Position numbers and translations under genes: made by a program
Shown here: one piece after another, positions 18,514 to 27,885 of the stretch
How positions within the stretch are numbered: the first letter of the stretch is position 1
How the letters are laid out: every line of letters starts with the position of its first letter
Assembly: GCF_010974945.1 (NCBI RefSeq)
Contig: NZ_JAAIVB010000008.1
Location: 62,001 to 126,000, forward strand
DNA from: Noviherbaspirillum galbum
GTDB lineage: Bacteria; Pseudomonadota; Gammaproteobacteria; Burkholderiales; Burkholderiaceae_D
Reading direction: 5' to 3'
DNA length: 64,000 bases
The notes under the pieces: generated by a model
Seen by the model: the letters and a program-made list of their open reading frames with translations, nothing else
What the model was told of the DNA's origin: nothing
Database searches by the model: none

Positions 18514-19401
18514 ATGACCGCCAGCATCATCACGCTCGACAACGACAGGCAGCGCCTCCAGCTCGCGCCGAACATGGGGGGAAGCGTCACCGCCTGGGAA
18601 TGGAAAAACGATAACGGCACGATCCCCCTGTTCCGCCCGTGGAGCGGCGCGTCGGAAGACCGCTACACCACGGCCTGCTTCCCGCTGATTCCGTGGTCGA
18701 ACCGGATCACGGGCGGCGGCTTCGAGCACGAAGGCAGGTTCTACCCGATCCATGCCAACCGCATGCAGGAGCATTACCCGATCCATGGCGACGGCTGGCT
18801 GCAGAGCTGGGCCGTCGCCGATCAGCAGCCCGACCGCATCAAGCTGACGCTCGATTCCAAGCATTTCGACGACGATCCGTATCACTACCGGGGTTCGCAA
18901 ACCTTCACCCTGCTTAATGACGGCTTGCAGATCGACCTCACCGTGACCCACCTCGGCGACGGCACCCTGCCCTACGGGCTCGGACTGCACCCCTACTTTC
19001 CGTCGAACGCGCAGACCCGCTTCATGGCCCGCGCCGAAGGCGTCTTCCTGTCAGGCGACGATCCGATACCGACGGGGCATTCCAACACCTTGCCCGAGAC
19101 CTGGAACTACAACCAGCCCGCCGCGCTGGATGGTCCGCTGATCGACAATTGCTTCACCGGCTGGAACGGCAAGGCCGTCATCAGCTATCCCGACCGCGGT
19201 TACCAGCTAAGCATGGTCATGCCCGACTGCAACGGCTACAGCCTCATGTATCGCCCGCCCGGCGGGGACTGCTTCTGCTTCGAGCCGATCACCCATCCCA
19301 TCGACGCCTTCCACATGCCCAACCGGCCAGGCCTGGCCATCCTCGGCCATGGCGACAGCCTCGCCCTGCGCGCCAAGTTCTTGATCGCGCCGATAGGCTG
19401 A
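18514..19401 (+). CDS. Aldose 1-epimerase family protein
   Basis: The 295-residue protein belongs to the galactose mutarotase-like superfamily, which interconverts alpha and beta anomers of aldoses and so feeds beta-specific sugar dehydrogenases. Seen features are the sugar-binding NRITGGGF region near residue 68, YPIHGDGWLQSW with the catalytic-type histidine, LPYGLGLHPYFP with a second histidine, and CFCFEPITHPIDAF with the acidic residue. It is the last gene of the dehydratase-lactonase-epimerase unit. Its final 195 bases are overlapped antisense by the open frame of the convergent repeat protein. Confidence 0.9.
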   Translation: MTASIITLDNDRQRLQLAPNMGGSVTAWEWKNDNGTIPLFRPWSGASEDRYTTACFPLIPWSNRITGGGFEHEGRFYPIHANRMQEHYPIHGDGWLQSWAVADQQPDRIKLTLDSKHFDDDPYHYRGSQTFTLLNDGLQIDLTVTHLGDGTLPYGLGLHPYFPSNAQTRFMARAEGVFLSGDDPIPTGHSNTLPETWNYNQPAALDGPLIDNCFTGWNGKAVISYPDRGYQLSMVMPDCNGYSLMYRPPGGDCFCFEPITHPIDAFHMPNRPGLAILGHGDSLALRAKFLIAPIG

Positions 19402-21375
19402 CGGCGCCGCGCCGGTGTCCGGCACTTCCGCCGGCAAGCCTTGCAGGAAGGTCCGCAAGGCCGCCGCATGGCGCGGCACCGCGCGCCCCGGCCTTTCCAT
19501 GCATGCGGCGAGCCAGGCGGGCGACACCGCCAGGCCATCATTGACGATGCCCTCGATCATGGCGCAATAGGCCCTGCCGCCCCTGGCGAAGCTCTTCCGC
19601 ATGGCCGGCGTCATCGGCGTATGCCCGCGCGAGCCATGGGTCAGGATGTCCGTGACCGTGTCGCCGTCAAGATGCAGCGCGCCGTGCAGCGTGCGCAGCA
19701 GGTCGCCGAATGCTGCCACTGTGGCGGCGTCGTTGTTCACGATCGCCTGGTAGAGCCCGGAACGCCCCTTGGGACCGGACGCGCACAGCAATTCGATCAG
19801 GTCATCACGCTCCTTGATCCCGCAGGCAAGGAACAGCTTCCCTGCGGCGCGGACCGCCGTAGCGCATCCGTCCTGCATCGCCACGCGCAAGCCGTCATGC
19901 CCGCCGTCGCCGCGGGCACTGGCCAGCCGCCTGAGCAGCGCCGTGTCCTGGATGTCGACATGGTCCAGCATGTCGGCGAAGGATGCGATCACGTCGCCGC
20001 TGTCCGCCTCGAAGGCGGTGAGCAAGGCCCGCGAGAGGTGGGTCTCCTGCCGCGCGAGCGCCTGCTGGAATTCCGCGCCATGCTGCCAGCTTTGCCGGGC
20101 GAGGAGCGGCCCGATGAAGCGCATGCCTTCGTTGTCTCCCATTTCCATCGACAGCAGCAAGGCATGCAGGGCGGAATCGATGTCGCGCTCATCGAAGAGG
20201 CGTCCCGCATGATCCTTGCAAACGGCTTCGTCCACGTTGGCGACATGAAGCAGGCGGCTTTCCACGCAAAGCCGGTCCAGGCGGTCCTTGCCCAGCCAGG
20301 CGTCCAGTCCGAGCGTGTCGAGCGCCTCGGGTCGGTCCAGCGGCCTCGACAGACGGAAGGCATTCGCGCTCACCTCCGGCAGGTAGACGCGGCAATCGAC
20401 CATCCGCCCCTTGCGGGCCAGGTTGAGGCAAAGGCAGCCTTCGCGGCCGCGCTCGAGAAACCGCGGGATGAACATTACCCAGCTTTGCTCGGCATGGTCC
20501 TGCATTTGCCTGCCGAGGGCGCGCACGAGCTTGCCGAATTGGCGGACGTCGAGATGAATGCCGCCCTGGGCCAGCTCTTCCAGGAAATAGGCGTCGAGGG
20601 CATCGGCGCCTACCGAGCGCAACCTCGCCCTGGCCTGGGCTGGCTTCCGGATCGTTGCGAGGCGCCGTTCGAAGCCGCGAACTCCCGTTTCATCCATGGC
20701 GGCATACGCGGCGAGATGCATGGGAGAGAAGGCCCGGCGGCCGCCCCTGGTGATGGGCAGGCTGTTGGCATGGTTGGCCAGGCCGGCGCCGGGACGCGGC
20801 TCCCCGTGGTCGAAGCCGTGCGGACGCAGGATGCGGCGCAGCTTCACGATCTCCCTTTCGAAGGCGGCCGCCTGGCGCCGGCAGTATGGACGGCTGGCGA
20901 AGGGCATGAAGATTTTCCGGTATTGCCGCGCCACGCCCGACAGCAAGGCATTTCCTTCCGCCCGGTTCATCCCGGCGCGGCGCAGCACGGCATCGAGGAA
21001 TCCGAGATCCTGGCGTTCGACGAAATTCCTTGCGGCTGCCCGCGTTACGAGTTCATGCTGCTGGACGAGATCGCGGTGCACCGTCGCGCCGCTCGACTTC
21101 AGCAGGTAACCGGCGATCCAGTCGACGTCGCCGCGCGCAATGGCCCAGGACAGCGTGTCGGCGATCAGCGGCAGCGACCTGCATGGCGGGAAGATTCTCG
21201 GATTGAAGCCATCGTCTTCGCCCGCCCCGACTTCCGCAAGCTGGCTGGCAGGCTGTCGATGCGTGATGCATGGAGAGTCGGATGACCGGGCGGGCTGGGC
21301 AGGTACGGCAGGCACGGCGGAAACGTCGGCCGCCTCGGCGGCAAGGCTGGGGGATGGGAAGGCGACAGGATGCAT
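19207..21375 (-). CDS. Candidate type III secretion effector with 45-residue helical repeats
   Basis: The 722-residue protein is of no family I can name with certainty. Its first 12 residues (MHPVAFPSPSLA) lack Asp/Glu, positions 3-4 are Pro-Val, and 7 of the first 50 residues are Ser; these are the composition rules known for Pseudomonas syringae type III effectors. Residues 62-250 are helical, with an ankyrin-like SPMHLAAYAA near 217. Residues 280-345 form a beta-rich stretch (GCLCLNLARKGRMVDCRVYLPE). Repeats with anchors at 409, 454, 499, 544 and about 595 follow, showing a pattern A..........V..F..LL. A near-consensus hrp box lies 29 bases upstream. The last ~65 residues are antisense to the epimerase gene and may not belong to the functional protein. 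A distant ShET2/EspL relationship is possible but unproven. The opposite-strand frame is a shadow. Confidence 0.7.
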   Translation of the reverse strand: MHPVAFPSPSLAAEAADVSAVPAVPAQPARSSDSPCITHRQPASQLAEVGAGEDDGFNPRIFPPCRSLPLIADTLSWAIARGDVDWIAGYLLKSSGATVHRDLVQQHELVTRAAARNFVERQDLGFLDAVLRRAGMNRAEGNALLSGVARQYRKIFMPFASRPYCRRQAAAFEREIVKLRRILRPHGFDHGEPRPGAGLANHANSLPITRGGRRAFSPMHLAAYAAMDETGVRGFERRLATIRKPAQARARLRSVGADALDAYFLEELAQGGIHLDVRQFGKLVRALGRQMQDHAEQSWVMFIPRFLERGREGCLCLNLARKGRMVDCRVYLPEVSANAFRLSRPLDRPEALDTLGLDAWLGKDRLDRLCVESRLLHVANVDEAVCKDHAGRLFDERDIDSALHALLLSMEMGDNEGMRFIGPLLARQSWQHGAEFQQALARQETHLSRALLTAFEADSGDVIASFADMLDHVDIQDTALLRRLASARGDGGHDGLRVAMQDGCATAVRAAGKLFLACGIKERDDLIELLCASGPKGRSGLYQAIVNNDAATVAAFGDLLRTLHGALHLDGDTVTDILTHGSRGHTPMTPAMRKSFARGGRAYCAMIEGIVNDGLAVSPAWLAACMERPGRAVPRHAAALRTFLQGLPAEVPDTGAAPSAYRRDQELGAQGEAVAMAEDGQAWPVGHVEGVDGMGDRLEAEAVPAGRAIHEAVAVAVGHDHA

Positions 21376-21403
21376 GAGGCACGCGGAGTGGCGGAAAGAC
21401 TCG

Positions 21404-21431
21404 TGAGTGCCGCATGGCCGATGCCGGTTCC
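21404..21431 (-). promoter_or_regulatory. Candidate hrp box (HrpL-dependent promoter)
   Basis: On the minus strand, GGAACC (21431-21426), 15 bases, then GCACTCA (21410-21404) match the known hrp box GGAACC-N15/16-CCACNNA with one mismatch (G for the first C). It lies in the 82-base gap between the ldcA stop and the ATG of the repeat protein, ending 29 bases before the start codon, a normal distance. HrpL is an ECF sigma factor that drives type III secretion genes in Pseudomonas, Erwinia and Herbaspirillum. Confidence 0.55.
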
Positions 21432-21457
21432 TGCCGGGTGGAAACCCCTAATGCAAA

Positions 21458-22411
21458 TTAAGCGCTCTCTCCAAGCAACCTCGTCCCCATCTTGTCCAGC
21501 GCGGGATAGCCAGACATGCTCAGCACCGCCTCGCCGCCGCTGCACCGCAGGCGCGCATGGCTGCCGACGGCCAGCGTGGTCTTGTCGCGGATGTGGCCGA
21601 AAGGCAGGCCGCGCACGATGGGCACGTCGATCGCTTCCCGCAAGTAGGCCAGCATGCGGTCGAAATCATAGCCATTGTCGTAGGGGCTCAGCCGGTAGCC
21701 GGAAAAATCGCCAAGCACGATGGCCTTCTGGTCGAGCAAGCCGGCATGGAAAAGCTGCAGCAGCATGCGTTCCACGCGGTAGGGATGTTCGTTGATGTCT
21801 TCGAGGAACAGGATGCCGCCGTCGATGCGCGGCAGGTAAGGCGTGCCCGCGAGATGGCAGAGCATCGCGAGGTTGCCGCCCCACAGGATGCCGCTCAGGT
21901 CGAGGTCCGGGCTGTCGCCCGCATCGAAGCGGACGTCATGGGTATCGCTGGCGAGGCAGGACCAGAATTCGCCGAGCGTGAATTCGCTCGGATCTTCCCG
22001 GCCGAAGTCGTCGCAGATCATGGGGCCGGCAAATGAAGCCGCGCCCTGGCGCGCGAGCAGCGCCATCTGAAGCGCGGTGATGTCGCTATGGCCGACGATG
22101 CGCTTGCCCGACTCGGCAAGCAGCTGCAGGTCGATGTCGCCGAGCAGGCGCGACAGGCCATAGCCGCCGCGCAGGGCGACGATGACATCGACTTCCGGAT
22201 TGCGGGCGGCCGCATGCAACTGGGCCACGCGGGCGGCGTCGTCGCCGCCGAAGCGTTCATGCTTGCCAGACGGATCGTAGTAATTCCATACGCGGCAGCC
22301 GCTTGACTCGAAGCGGGCGATGGCGCGCGCGACCGCTTGCTCGTCGGGCGCATAGCCGCTGGTGGCAACGATGGCGATGCCGCAGGAAACCGGATCGGTC
22401 GAATGGGTCAT
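21458..22411 (-). CDS. ldcA: Muramoyltetrapeptide (LD-) carboxypeptidase, peptidase S66
   Basis: LdcA removes the terminal D-Ala from cytoplasmic murein tetrapeptides during peptidoglycan recycling. The 317-residue protein has the nucleophile Ser109 in VGHSDIT, close to Ser115 of the E. coli enzyme. LRGGYGLSRLL precedes it, and WGGNLAML and LFLEDINEHPYR supply the later active-site region. The open frame extends 41 codons upstream to 22534, but the ATG at 22411 is preceded by GGAGCG and gives family length. MccF-like immunity proteins share the fold, so detoxification is an alternative role. Confidence 0.9.
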   Translation of the reverse strand: MTHSTDPVSCGIAIVATSGYAPDEQAVARAIARFESSGCRVWNYYDPSGKHERFGGDDAARVAQLHAAARNPEVDVIVALRGGYGLSRLLGDIDLQLLAESGKRIVGHSDITALQMALLARQGAASFAGPMICDDFGREDPSEFTLGEFWSCLASDTHDVRFDAGDSPDLDLSGILWGGNLAMLCHLAGTPYLPRIDGGILFLEDINEHPYRVERMLLQLFHAGLLDQKAIVLGDFSGYRLSPYDNGYDFDRMLAYLREAIDVPIVRGLPFGHIRDKTTLAVGSHARLRCSGGEAVLSMSGYPALDKMGTRLLGESA

Positions 22412-22546
22412 GGGCGCTCCGCGAGATGTTCCGCCGGCAACGTTGAGATGGCGGCGGGATGACGGCGCCGGGGCGGCGCAGAACGCGAGATTAGCATACT
22501 CCCGCCCCGCCGCGACCCGCGCGGCATTCATCAATTCTTCACGTGC

Positions 22547-23398
22547 TTACCAGCGGAAGAGCGAACTGCGGTGCGGATCCATGTAAAGCAGCCGCTTCAT
22601 TCCCTGCAGGCCCTCGCGGTCGAAACGCTGCCACGCGCCTTCCGGCTGGGCCAGCCGGTCCGCGATCGCATACAGCGCGGTCGGATTCAGGCCCATGCCG
22701 ATGTGGCTCGCATGGACTTCGACGTTCTCAGAGCGCTCGGTCTCGCGCTCGAGGCAGGCCTGCCAGGCGACCACGCCGTCGGTACGGCTCAGGATGGAGG
22801 TCGTCGGCACGGGCGGCGACTCACGCAGGCTGGCGATCAGGTCGGGATTGGCGTCGATCTGCATGCCGCTGGCAAGTTCGAACAGCCGCCATGCATTCGT
22901 GAGCTTGGGCGACCCGGCGAAGGGCGTGCCGAGCGTGACCACCACGCGCACGTGCTCGGGCAGCGACTTGGCGATCTCCCGCGCATAGATGCCGCCGAGG
23001 CTCCAGCCGATCAGGCTGACCTTGCGGTCGTGCCGCGCGTGCAATTCCTTGACGCGCTCGTGGCAGGCTTCGATCACGCCGGGACGCGGCCCCCGGTTGA
23101 GGCCCTGCTCCCAGGCATAGGCCTCATAGCCGCGGTCGCGCAGAAACTGGCGCAGGAACAGCGTGGTGAAATCGCCCGTGGCGAGGCCGGGAAAGACCAG
23201 CACCGGGTGGCCGTCGCCCTGCGGCGCCTTGCGCAGCACCGGCAGCGTCAGGACCGAGGCCCATAGCTCCCATGGCGCGCGTCCGCCTTCCAGCGCCAGC
23301 AGCAGCCAGCTCGGCGGGGCAATGTCTTCGTCATTGACCGCCTTCGCGCCGATCTGGTCGAGCGTGGTTCTCGCGGTTTGCATCAGTTTTGCAAGCAT
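22547..23398 (-). CDS. Alpha/beta hydrolase, lipase-like
   Basis: The 283-residue protein has an alpha/beta hydrolase fold. The nucleophile elbow is GWSLGG, the probable acid lies in SRTDGVVAW and the histidine in HASHIGM, giving a complete triad. HPVLVFPGLATGDFTTLFLRQFL is the strand and oxyanion region typical of extracellular-lipase-like or PHA-related hydrolases. No signal peptide is seen. A second hydrolase gene ends 46 bases upstream (23445) on the same strand, and the pair may be cotranscribed. Substrate unknown. Confidence 0.82.
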   Translation of the reverse strand: MLAKLMQTARTTLDQIGAKAVNDEDIAPPSWLLLALEGGRAPWELWASVLTLPVLRKAPQGDGHPVLVFPGLATGDFTTLFLRQFLRDRGYEAYAWEQGLNRGPRPGVIEACHERVKELHARHDRKVSLIGWSLGGIYAREIAKSLPEHVRVVVTLGTPFAGSPKLTNAWRLFELASGMQIDANPDLIASLRESPPVPTTSILSRTDGVVAWQACLERETERSENVEVHASHIGMGLNPTALYAIADRLAQPEGAWQRFDREGLQGMKRLLYMDPHRSSLFRW

Positions 23399-23444
23399 GG
23401 AGTGCTCCAGGAAGTAAGCATGATATCGATGATGGCGTGCCCGG

Positions 23445-24356
23445 TCACGCCCGGTGCGCGGCGGGAGCCGAAGCGGCGGCGCAGTGCGCCGCGATCAGCG
23501 CGGCGATCTGTTCCGACAGGCCCGGCGGCAGGTCGTGGCCCATGCCTTCGATCTCGTGCAGGACCGCGCCGGGAACGAGGAAGGCGGTATCCCTTCCGCC
23601 CGCGATCGGCACCAGCGGATCGGCGCTGCCGTGCACGACCAGCGTGGGCGCCTCGACCGTGCGCAACAAGGCGACGCGGTCGCCCGATCCTGCCACCGCC
23701 ATGATTTGCCGCGCCGTGCCGCGCCACGACGGATTGCGCCGGACGCTGGCTTCCACCATGCGCCTGAGCTCTTCGTCGGGCGTGGGATATTTTGGGCTGC
23801 CGATCACCTTGAAGAGCCGGACGAAATGATCGACCACGCTGTCGAGGTCGCGCGGATTGGCGGGACGCGAAAACATCGCCTGGTTCGCTGCCATGGTCGG
23901 TCCCGGCAAGCCGGGGCGGCCGCTGGTCGACATGATGGAGGTCAGGCTGCTGACGCGCCCGGCATGGCTTGCCGCCATGATTTGCGCGATCATGCCGCCC
24001 ATGGATGCGCCAACCACATGGGCGCGCGCGATGCCGAGCGCGTCCAGCACGCCGATCGCATCCTGCGCCATGTCATGCAAGGTATAGCCGCTGCTCACCG
24101 GCATGTGGAACATCGAGCGGAAGAAGGCGCCGGCGAGGTCCGGCTTGCCGTATTCATCCATCTTGCTCGAGAGTCCGCTGTCGCGGTTGTCGAAACGGAT
24201 CAGGCGATAGCCCTGCTCGACCAGGGTGCGGCAGAACGGCTCGGGCCAGGAAATCAGTTGCAGGCCGAGCCCGGCAATGAGCAGGACTGGCTCTCCAGAG
24301 GCATCCCCCTGCGTTTCGTAGGCAATCGTGATGCCATTGCTTTGAAGTGTCGGCAC
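23445..24356 (-). CDS. Alpha/beta hydrolase, esterase type
   Basis: This 303-residue protein is a second alpha/beta hydrolase. It has LLIAGLGLQLISWP as the oxyanion region, the nucleophile elbow GASMGG, VVHGSADPLVPI with the acidic residue, and EGMGHDLP with the histidine. The arrangement resembles RdmC/aclacinomycin methylesterase and haloperoxidase-like esterases. The ATG at 24356 is preceded by AAAAGGGGAA. A TTGTGC-CAT-GCACAA dyad lies about 90 bases upstream. The substrate cannot be predicted. Confidence 0.85.
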   Translation of the reverse strand: MPTLQSNGITIAYETQGDASGEPVLLIAGLGLQLISWPEPFCRTLVEQGYRLIRFDNRDSGLSSKMDEYGKPDLAGAFFRSMFHMPVSSGYTLHDMAQDAIGVLDALGIARAHVVGASMGGMIAQIMAASHAGRVSSLTSIMSTSGRPGLPGPTMAANQAMFSRPANPRDLDSVVDHFVRLFKVIGSPKYPTPDEELRRMVEASVRRNPSWRGTARQIMAVAGSGDRVALLRTVEAPTLVVHGSADPLVPIAGGRDTAFLVPGAVLHEIEGMGHDLPPGLSEQIAALIAAHCAAASAPAAHRA

Positions 24357-24446
24357 GGCATTCCCCTTTTGAAATAAGGCAGTTTGTTATGCGGCGGCAT
24401 CCGGTCGAGGCGCGCCGCCGCGCGTTCTCCGTGCCGTTTGCAAGCG

Positions 24447-24461
24447 TTGTGCCATGCACAA
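24447..24461. promoter_or_regulatory. Perfect dyad, possible operator
   Basis: TTGTGC (24447-24452), CAT, GCACAA (24456-24461) form a perfect inverted repeat in the 264-base gap upstream of the esterase-type hydrolase gene. Position and symmetry suit a repressor site. The gap holds no convincing gene. Confidence 0.35.
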
Positions 24462-24620
24462 TGAAGCACATCGGATGCTGACGAATGAGCCAATACCGCC
24501 CGAAGTGGATGCTTTTGCGCGCGTCGTGCGTGCAAAGGCACCTCAAATGTGCACCTTTGCTTTTCCGACTTTACACGGTCGTGCGCGATTTTTCCGATGT
24601 TACGCGCAACGGCAAGGGGT

Positions 24621-25597
<977 letters not shown>

Positions 25598-25610
25598 GCG
25601 TTTGGTTGGT

Positions 25611-26243
25611 TCAGGGAATCTGCAGCAGCTTGTGGGTTTGCAGGCTCAGCTTCCATTGCGGCCGGGCCTTGCAGAGTTCGATGGCCAGCGCGGTGTTGCG
25701 CTGGGCGTCGGGCCCGTCCATGGGTTGCAGGTAATGGTGGTCGAACTCGAGCGCCTCGTACTCGCCGAGGTCCTGCCCTTGCTGCGGAATCACGACCTTC
25801 AGTTCGTTGCCCTTGCGGACCTTCAGCGGCGCGCCCATCTTCGGGCTGATGCAGATCCAGTCGACGCCGGGCGGCACGTCGATGGTGCCGTTGCTTTCGA
25901 TGGCGATCATGAAGCCGCGCGCATGCATGGCATCGATCAGCGGCGCGTCCAGTTGGAGCAAGGGTTCGCCGCCGGTGAAGACGACGAACTTGGCATGCGC
26001 GTGCGACGACGGCCAGAGCGAATCGATGAGCGCGGCGAGTTGATCCGCATCGTATTTGCCGCCGCGCTCGCCGTCGGTGCCGACGAAATCGGTGTCGCAG
26101 AACTGGCAGATGGCTTTCGAACGGTCGGCTTCGCGGCCGGTCCAGAGGTTGCAGCCGGAAAAACGGCAAAATACAGCGGGGCGTCCGGCATGCGTGCCTT
26201 CGCCCTGCAGCGTGTAGAAAATTTCCTTGACGGTGTAAGTCAC
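25611..26243 (-). CDS. queE: 7-carboxy-7-deazaguanine synthase (QueE)
   Basis: QueE is a radical SAM enzyme that contracts the 6-carboxytetrahydropterin ring to 7-carboxy-7-deazaguanine. The 210-residue protein has the atypical cluster motif C-x14-C-x2-C (Cys31, Cys46, Cys49) known for one QueE group. FYTLQGEGTHAGRPAVFCR at the N-terminus and TGGEPLLQ and IESNGT further on are radical SAM substrate/SAM-binding segments. It begins 30 bases after the guaA stop. The product feeds preQ0 formation by QueC, which is not in the window. Confidence 0.94.
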   Translation of the reverse strand: MTYTVKEIFYTLQGEGTHAGRPAVFCRFSGCNLWTGREADRSKAICQFCDTDFVGTDGERGGKYDADQLAALIDSLWPSSHAHAKFVVFTGGEPLLQLDAPLIDAMHARGFMIAIESNGTIDVPPGVDWICISPKMGAPLKVRKGNELKVVIPQQGQDLGEYEALEFDHHYLQPMDGPDAQRNTALAIELCKARPQWKLSLQTHKLLQIP

Positions 26244-26273
26244 AGTATTGCTTCGATCACGGCGTGCCCGCCG

Positions 26274-27854
26274 TCATTCCCACTCAATGGTCGCCGGCGG
26301 CTTGCCGGAGATGTCGTAAACCACGCGGTTGATGCCGCGCACTTCGTTGATGATGCGGTTCGACACCTTGCCCAGCAACTCATGCGGCAGGTGCGCCCAG
26401 TGCGCTGTCATGAAGTCCTGGGTCTGCACCGCGCGCAGCGCAACCACGTATTCATAGGTGCGGCCATCGCCCATCACGCCGACCGACTTGACCGGCAGGA
26501 AGACGGCGAAGGCCTGGCTGGTCTTGTCGTACCAGGAACGGCCTTCCTCGTCGACGCAGTTGCGCAGTTCCTCGATGAAGATGGCATCGGCGCGGCGCAG
26601 CAGGTCGGCAAATTCCTTCTTGACTTCGCCGAGGATGCGCACGCCGAGACCGGGTCCCGGGAAGGGATGGCGGTAGACCATGTCGTGCGGCAGGCCGAGC
26701 GCCACGCCGAGTTCGCGCACTTCGTCCTTGAACAGTTCGCGCAGCGGTTCGAGCAGCTTGAGGTTGAGCGTCTCGGGCAGGCCGCCGACGTTATGGTGGC
26801 TCTTGATGGTGTGTGCGCCCTTCTTGCCCTTGCCGGCGCTTTCGATGACGTCGGGATAGATCGTGCCCTGCGCCAGCCATTTCGCGTTCTTCAGCTTGTC
26901 GGATTCGGCGTGGAAGACCTCGACGAACTCGGCGCCGATGATCTTGCGCTTGGCCTCGGGGTCGGTCACGCCGGCCAGCTTGCCCATGAACTGCGAGGTG
27001 GCGTCGACATGGATCACCTTCACGCCGAGGTTCTTGGCAAACATGTTCATGACCATCTTGCCTTCGTCGAGGCGCAGCAGGCCGTGGTCGACGAAGACGC
27101 AGGTGAGCTGGTCGCCGATGGCGCGGTGAATCAGTGCCGCGGCCACGCTGCTGTCGACGCCGCCGGAGAGGCCGAGGATCACTTCCTGGTCGCCGACCTG
27201 CTTGCGGATGGCTTCCACCGCTTCGGAAATGTAGTCGGGCATGTTCCAGTCCGACTTGCAGCCGCAGATTTCATGCACGAAGCGGCTGAGCATGGCCTTG
27301 CCCTGCGCGGTGTGGGTCACCTCGGGGTGGAACTGCACCGCGTAGAAGCGACGCTCCTCGTCGGCCATGCCGGCGATCGGGCAATTGCCGGTGGACGCCA
27401 TCAGCTTGAAGCCGGGCGGCAGCTCGTTGACCTTGTCCCCGTGGCTCATCCAGACCTTGAGCATGCCGTGGCCTTCGGCGGTGACGAAGTCGGCGATGCC
27501 GTTCAGGAGCTTCGTATGGCCCCGGGCCCGGACCTCGGCGTAGCCGAACTCGCGCACGAGGCCGTTCTCCACCTTGCCGCCGAGCTGGGCCGCCATGGTC
27601 TGCATGCCATAGCAGATGCCGAGCACCGGCACGCCGGCCTCGAACACGGCTTGCGGCGCGCGCGGCGTGTCGCCCTCGGTCACCGAATTAGGACCGCCGG
27701 AAAGAATGATGCCGGCCGCGCCGTAGTTGCGGATGAATTCGTCGCTGACGTCGTAGGGAAACACTTCGGAAAACACGCCGGCTTCGCGCACGCGGCGCGC
27801 GATCAGCTGGGTGACCTGGGAGCCGAAATCGAGGATGAGGATCTTGGAGTGCAT
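26274..27854 (-). CDS. guaA: GMP synthase (glutamine-hydrolysing) (GuaA)
   Basis: GuaA aminates XMP to GMP using glutamine and ATP. The 526-residue protein has an N-terminal class I glutamine amidotransferase (Cys81 in [16 protein letters not shown] for the His/Glu pair), an ATP pyrophosphatase domain with SGGVDSS, and the C-terminal dimerisation domain ending in PATIEWE. The frame continues 30 codons upstream, but the ATG at 27854 gives [13 protein letters not shown], the family start. It is separated from the diguanylate cyclase gene by 31 bases and continues into queE after 30. Confidence 0.97.
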   Translation of the reverse strand: MHSKILILDFGSQVTQLIARRVREAGVFSEVFPYDVSDEFIRNYGAAGIILSGGPNSVTEGDTPRAPQAVFEAGVPVLGICYGMQTMAAQLGGKVENGLVREFGYAEVRARGHTKLLNGIADFVTAEGHGMLKVWMSHGDKVNELPPGFKLMASTGNCPIAGMADEERRFYAVQFHPEVTHTAQGKAMLSRFVHEICGCKSDWNMPDYISEAVEAIRKQVGDQEVILGLSGGVDSSVAAALIHRAIGDQLTCVFVDHGLLRLDEGKMVMNMFAKNLGVKVIHVDATSQFMGKLAGVTDPEAKRKIIGAEFVEVFHAESDKLKNAKWLAQGTIYPDVIESAGKGKKGAHTIKSHHNVGGLPETLNLKLLEPLRELFKDEVRELGVALGLPHDMVYRHPFPGPGLGVRILGEVKKEFADLLRRADAIFIEELRNCVDEEGRSWYDKTSQAFAVFLPVKSVGVMGDGRTYEYVVALRAVQTQDFMTAHWAHLPHELLGKVSNRIINEVRGINRVVYDISGKPPATIEWE

Positions 27855-27885
27855 GGGAATGTGAAGGGAAAGATCAGGGGGAGGA

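Noticed and set aside
19441-21285. 614-codon plus-strand frame opposite the repeat protein
   Set aside because: It is rich in Arg, His, Gln and Gly without hydrophobic core patterns or motifs, as expected for an antisense shadow; the minus-strand protein has regular helical repeats.
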